Assembly (NCBI GenBank): GCA_030770535.1
Contig: JASVEC010000004.1
Span: 558,001-622,000, forward strand
From: Batkoa obscura
Lineage: Eukaryota > Entomophthoromycota > Entomophthoromycetes > Entomophthorales > Batkoaceae
Direction of reading: 5' to 3'
DNA length: 64,000 nucleotides
Of the stretch, positions 61,111-64,000 are shown one piece after another. A model generated the notes under the pieces. That model was not told where the DNA came from and did not search any database. It saw only the letters and a list, made by a program, of their open reading frames with translations. Numbering within the stretch: the stretch's first letter is position 1; every line of letters starts with the position of its first letter. Both the position numbers and the translations under genes were made by a program.

Positions 61111-61190
61111 ATATATAACAACTGTTTTTATTTAACAATATAGTATTTTATTATATAACTAAATTTTAAATAAAAACAGTTGTTATATAT
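61111..61190. repeat. Perfect 24-bp inverted repeat hairpin
   Basis: Arms 61111-61134 and 61167-61190 (core AACAACTGTTTTTATTTA) are perfect reverse complements around a 32-nt loop, directly right of relic C. This could be a tiny foldback element or the tip of a larger decayed one. Confidence 0.7.
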
Positions 61191-61551
61191 CTTTAACTTT
61201 TTATTATAAAAAATTTTCTATTTTTTTTAGCTATATTAAATAATATTTTTATATAAATATTTATCTTTTTTATTTATGTTTTTATTAGTATTATTACTAA
61301 TATAACTTTTTACTTTATTAAATAATTATTTTTTTAGCCAGCTATTGCAAACTTTTTTTAAACTTTCAGCTTTTTATAATTAATATAAAATAGCCAAGCT
61401 TTAAACATTAAATTTTATAAAATTTTTAAAGTTATTATTTTCAAATTAAAAATACTTTGTATTAGCTAAATGTTACAATTAAATAAGCATAACTTTATTT
61501 TAAAATTTTATTTATTTATTTTTATATATACATTTTTATTAAAATAAAATG

Positions 61552-61933
61552 GAGGTGTTTTTTTAGTTTCATCACTTTATCCATTTTTTAAGCACTATTT
61601 AGATGGAAAGATTGTTAGTAAAATTTTCAAACAAAAAAATACATCCCTATATATTAAAAGAATAAAAAAACACATGTATCATATATATTTATTTTCTTAA
61701 ATAATAATGCATAATAAATTTACATAAGGTTTAACATAATGTCAAACAAGTATTATTTTGATTATCTTTTAAAATAAAATTTTAAAAAAGCTTTTTCTAT
61801 TTATAAAAGTACATTATTTTTATATTAGTTCATATAGGGATGTATCTTTTCATTTAATAATTTTATTAATAATTTTTCCTCTCAAATTGCACTTAAAAAA
61901 CGGAAAAAATGATAAAATTGAAAAAAATACTTT
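61552..61933. mobile_element. MITE-like element with ~100-bp terminal inverted repeats (copy 2)
   Basis: Same family as 31675-31920: left arm 61552-61655 (GTTTCATCACTTTATCC, TTAAGCACTATTTAGATGG, ATACATCCCTATATA) and right arm about 61832-61933. The centre is about 175 bp and unlike that of copy 1. It has no transposase. Confidence 0.75.
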
Positions 61934-62804
61934 TATATATTAATAAAGTATTATTAATTTCTAGAATAAAAATAAATCAAATTATTGAATTTTATTAATT
62001 AGATAAATGAATGATTTGATTTTTAAATTGTCCAAAAATTAAAATGGAAGATTAGATTATCAAGGTTATTTTAAAATTACAATCAAAATGTATGGTTTGA
62101 TGATAGAACTTAAAAGGTTTTGTGTACAGTTATTTTGAATAAGCTGAATTCCTTAATTAAACAAAAAAGAAATTTATAATACTTCAAATAATTTATAATA
62201 TTTAAGTCTTTAATATTTAAGTTTTTAATAAAAGTATATCCGAAAAAACTAAGTTTCAAACTTTATTAAAACATTTAATAAATTAGTACATTTTTAATAA
62301 GGAATAAATAAACCCTGGGAGTAAACTTAAATTAAAAAATTCACTTCAATAAAAATAATAGAGATTAAAAATATATATGATTGGTTACTACTTGATGTAA
62401 CTTAATAATTGAGCAATATTGGGGTGACTTTTAATAGAATAATTCTTGTTTATTACTCATTGGTTAATTTTAAAAAGTTGAAATTTATTAATAAAATTTA
62501 AAATATAAAAAAAAGGTTAAAAATATTTCAAAAGTTAATAGTTTATAGTAATATAATAATAATAATAATAATAATTTATAGTAATAGTAATATATTAATT
62601 TATTTATTTAATTTTGATATTAATATAAATTAAATATTAACTTAAAGTAATAATAATATCAACGTCATTGTTTTATACAACAATATAATAATTGAATCAT
62701 AATAGAATGGAAATTTCAGTTTCAAATCAAATAATGAACAAATCAATAAGTGATATTCTCAAATTACAACAGAAGTTTAAATAAAATAAAATAAAATTCA
62801 AAGC
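61934..62804. promoter_or_regulatory. Upstream region of the malic enzyme gene
   Basis: About 870 bases, very AT-rich, with ATA/ATT simple-repeat stretches around 62555-62600. The proximal part is the malic enzyme promoter. No other gene is seen. Confidence 0.4.
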
Positions 62805-62812
62805 TATAAAAG
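62805..62812 (+). promoter_or_regulatory. TATA box of the malic enzyme gene
   Basis: TATAAAAG lies 21 bases before the first in-frame ATG (62826) and 60 before the second (62865). With typical spacing to the start site, many transcripts could begin downstream of the first ATG. Confidence 0.5.
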
Positions 62813-62825
62813 GGCATTAAAACTA

Positions 62826-64000
62826 ATGTTAAAAAATAATTTTATATTTAAAATTTTTTCAAAGATGGGTAATAGTACTACTACTAATAATATTAAAGTG
62901 GATCAAAGTATTCTAAATCAAACCGCTCGTACTCCTTATTGGAATAATGGTAAATATTATATAATATAACAATAATATAACAATAATATAATAATAATAT
63001 AATAATATAATATAATAATATAATATAATATATTAATATTAATATTAATATTTTAATAATTAGGTAGTGCATATAGTAAAGCAGATAGAAATAAATTTGG
63101 ATTGAATGGTCTTATACCTTCTGCTATCGAAGACATTGAAATTCAAAAACAACGAGCTTTATTAAATCTCCGAAGAAAAGAAGATCCCTTAGAAAAATAT
63201 ATATTTTTAGCTAACTTAAGAAATACAAATGTTCATTTATTTTATTCTTTAATATTAGATAATTTTAAAGAAATTACTCCTTTAATTTATACTCCTGTAG
63301 TTGGTCAAGCATGTCAAGAATATTCGAATATTCAACCCTTTTTAGGTTCTATTGGAAATCCTGATGGTTTATTTATATCTTTAAATCAATTAGATCAATT
63401 AGATGAATTATTAGATAATTATAAAAATGCATTACCTTATCCTCATTCTAATCCAGAAATTGCTGTTATTACTGATGGTTCTAGAATTTTAGGTTTAGGA
63501 GATTTAGGAATGAATGGAATGGGTATTCCTGTTGGTAAATTACAACTTTATGTTGGGGCTGCTGGTGTTAATCCAAGTAAAACTTTACCAATTACTTTGG
63601 ACTTTGGTACAAATACTAAACAAATTAGAGACGACCCTTTATATATGGGTTTACGTCAAGAACGCCCTAATGATGATAAAGTAAGTTCTATAATATAATA
63701 TAATATAATATAATATAATATAATATAATATAATATAATATAATATAATATAATATAATATAATATAATATAATATAATTATTAATACTATTTTTAATTT
63801 ATAGTTTTATAATTCAGTTGATAAAGTATTAACTGCTATTAAAACTAAATTCCCTGGTATTTTAATTCAATTTGAAGATTTTTCATCAGATCATGCATTT
63901 GGTTTATTAGATAAATACAGAAATGACTTATTTTGTTTTAATGATGATATTCAAGGAACAGGAGCTGTTATATTATCTGGATTTATTAATGCAGTTAAAG
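62826..64000 (+). CDS. MAE1: NAD-type malic enzyme (partial, runs off the window)
   Basis: Oxidative decarboxylation of malate to pyruvate. Exons so far: 62826-62949, 63064-63680 and 63805 to the edge, giving about 312 residues. Conserved parts are FGLNGLIPS, the PLIYTPVVGQAC loop with the catalytic Tyr, VITDGSRILGLGDLG, the LDFGTNT strand, then FEDFSSDHAFGLLDKYRN and CFNDDIQGTGAV, which contain the metal- and NAD-site acidic residues. The first ATG gives a basic hydrophobic leader (MLKNNFIFKIFSKM) that could target mitochondria. The second ATG at 62865 (MGNSTTT) would give a cytosolic-looking form. The introns contain ATAAT-type repeats. The C-terminal half lies beyond the window. Confidence 0.9.
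63685..63780. repeat. Simple repeat (TAATA)n in a malic enzyme intron
   Basis: About 19 five-base units fill the second intron and make it 124 nt long. Confidence 0.9.

Overview
The window is nuclear DNA of an AT-rich, intron-dense fungus. Support comes from fungal-type genes (an Ssk1 response regulator, a Bud6/AIP3 polarity protein, a Zn2Cys6 transcription factor, a Pex30-type dysferlin peroxin, a vacuolar pepsin, a GPI-anchored Ser-rich protein), many spliceosomal introns of about 45-60 nt with GTAAGT-like donors and a TAG acceptor, and IS630/Tc1-like transposases of the DDE_3 type common in early-diverging fungi. COX23, a malic enzyme with a possible mitochondrial leader and ILV6 indicate a respiring mitochondrion and amino-acid prototrophy. 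Saccharomycotina is unlikely because of the intron density. I cannot name the genus. All gene models were built by hand by joining exons in frame.

Layout: 1-13445 holds a Fus3/Kss1-type MAP kinase, SSK1 with a fossil hybrid-histidine-kinase front half, CYS3 (minus), BUD6 and ILV6 (minus). 13446-17854 is mostly non-coding and contains a decayed ankyrin-repeat gene. 17855-24134 holds an MPS1/TTK kinase, a RAD51 paralogue and a PEP4-type aspartic protease. 24522-30500 holds a Zn2Cys6 regulator, an OB/CCCH/methyltransferase-like protein and a TYSND1/DEG15-like protease. 30514-32472 is intergenic with a terminal-inverted-repeat element. 32473-48856 is gene-dense: a DNF1/2 flippase, an SMPD4-like protein, the polynucleotide kinase GRC3, COX23, a PEX30-like protein, HEI10 and MO25/HYM1. 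49925-50542 is a GPI-anchored protein. 50543-62800 is a repeat nest: three IS630-like transposase copies (one with an open frame, two broken), several MITE or foldback elements, one of them nested in a transposon leader, and solo LTR-like relics. A NAD-malic enzyme starts at the right edge and runs out of the window.

Functional links: the MAP kinase, SSK1 and BUD6 belong to signalling and polarity. MO25 normally acts with germinal-centre kinases in the morphogenesis pathway. MPS1, the RAD51 paralogue and HEI10 belong to chromosome segregation, recombination and meiotic crossing over, and HEI10 suggests a sexual cycle. CYS3 and ILV6 are amino-acid metabolism; COX23 and the malic enzyme are mitochondrial; the TYSND1-like protease and PEX30-like protein are peroxisomal. 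These genes are scattered and do not form a cluster.

The most interesting observations are: (1) an Ssk1 with four membrane segments, a degenerate HisKA/HATPase and a pseudo-receiver ahead of the true receiver; (2) a protease gene whose frame closes only if a one-nucleotide exon is spliced in; (3) an uninterrupted transposase frame in which the second catalytic Asp is Asn at conserved DD34E spacing; and (4) microexons of 13 and 21 nt in the MAP kinase gene.
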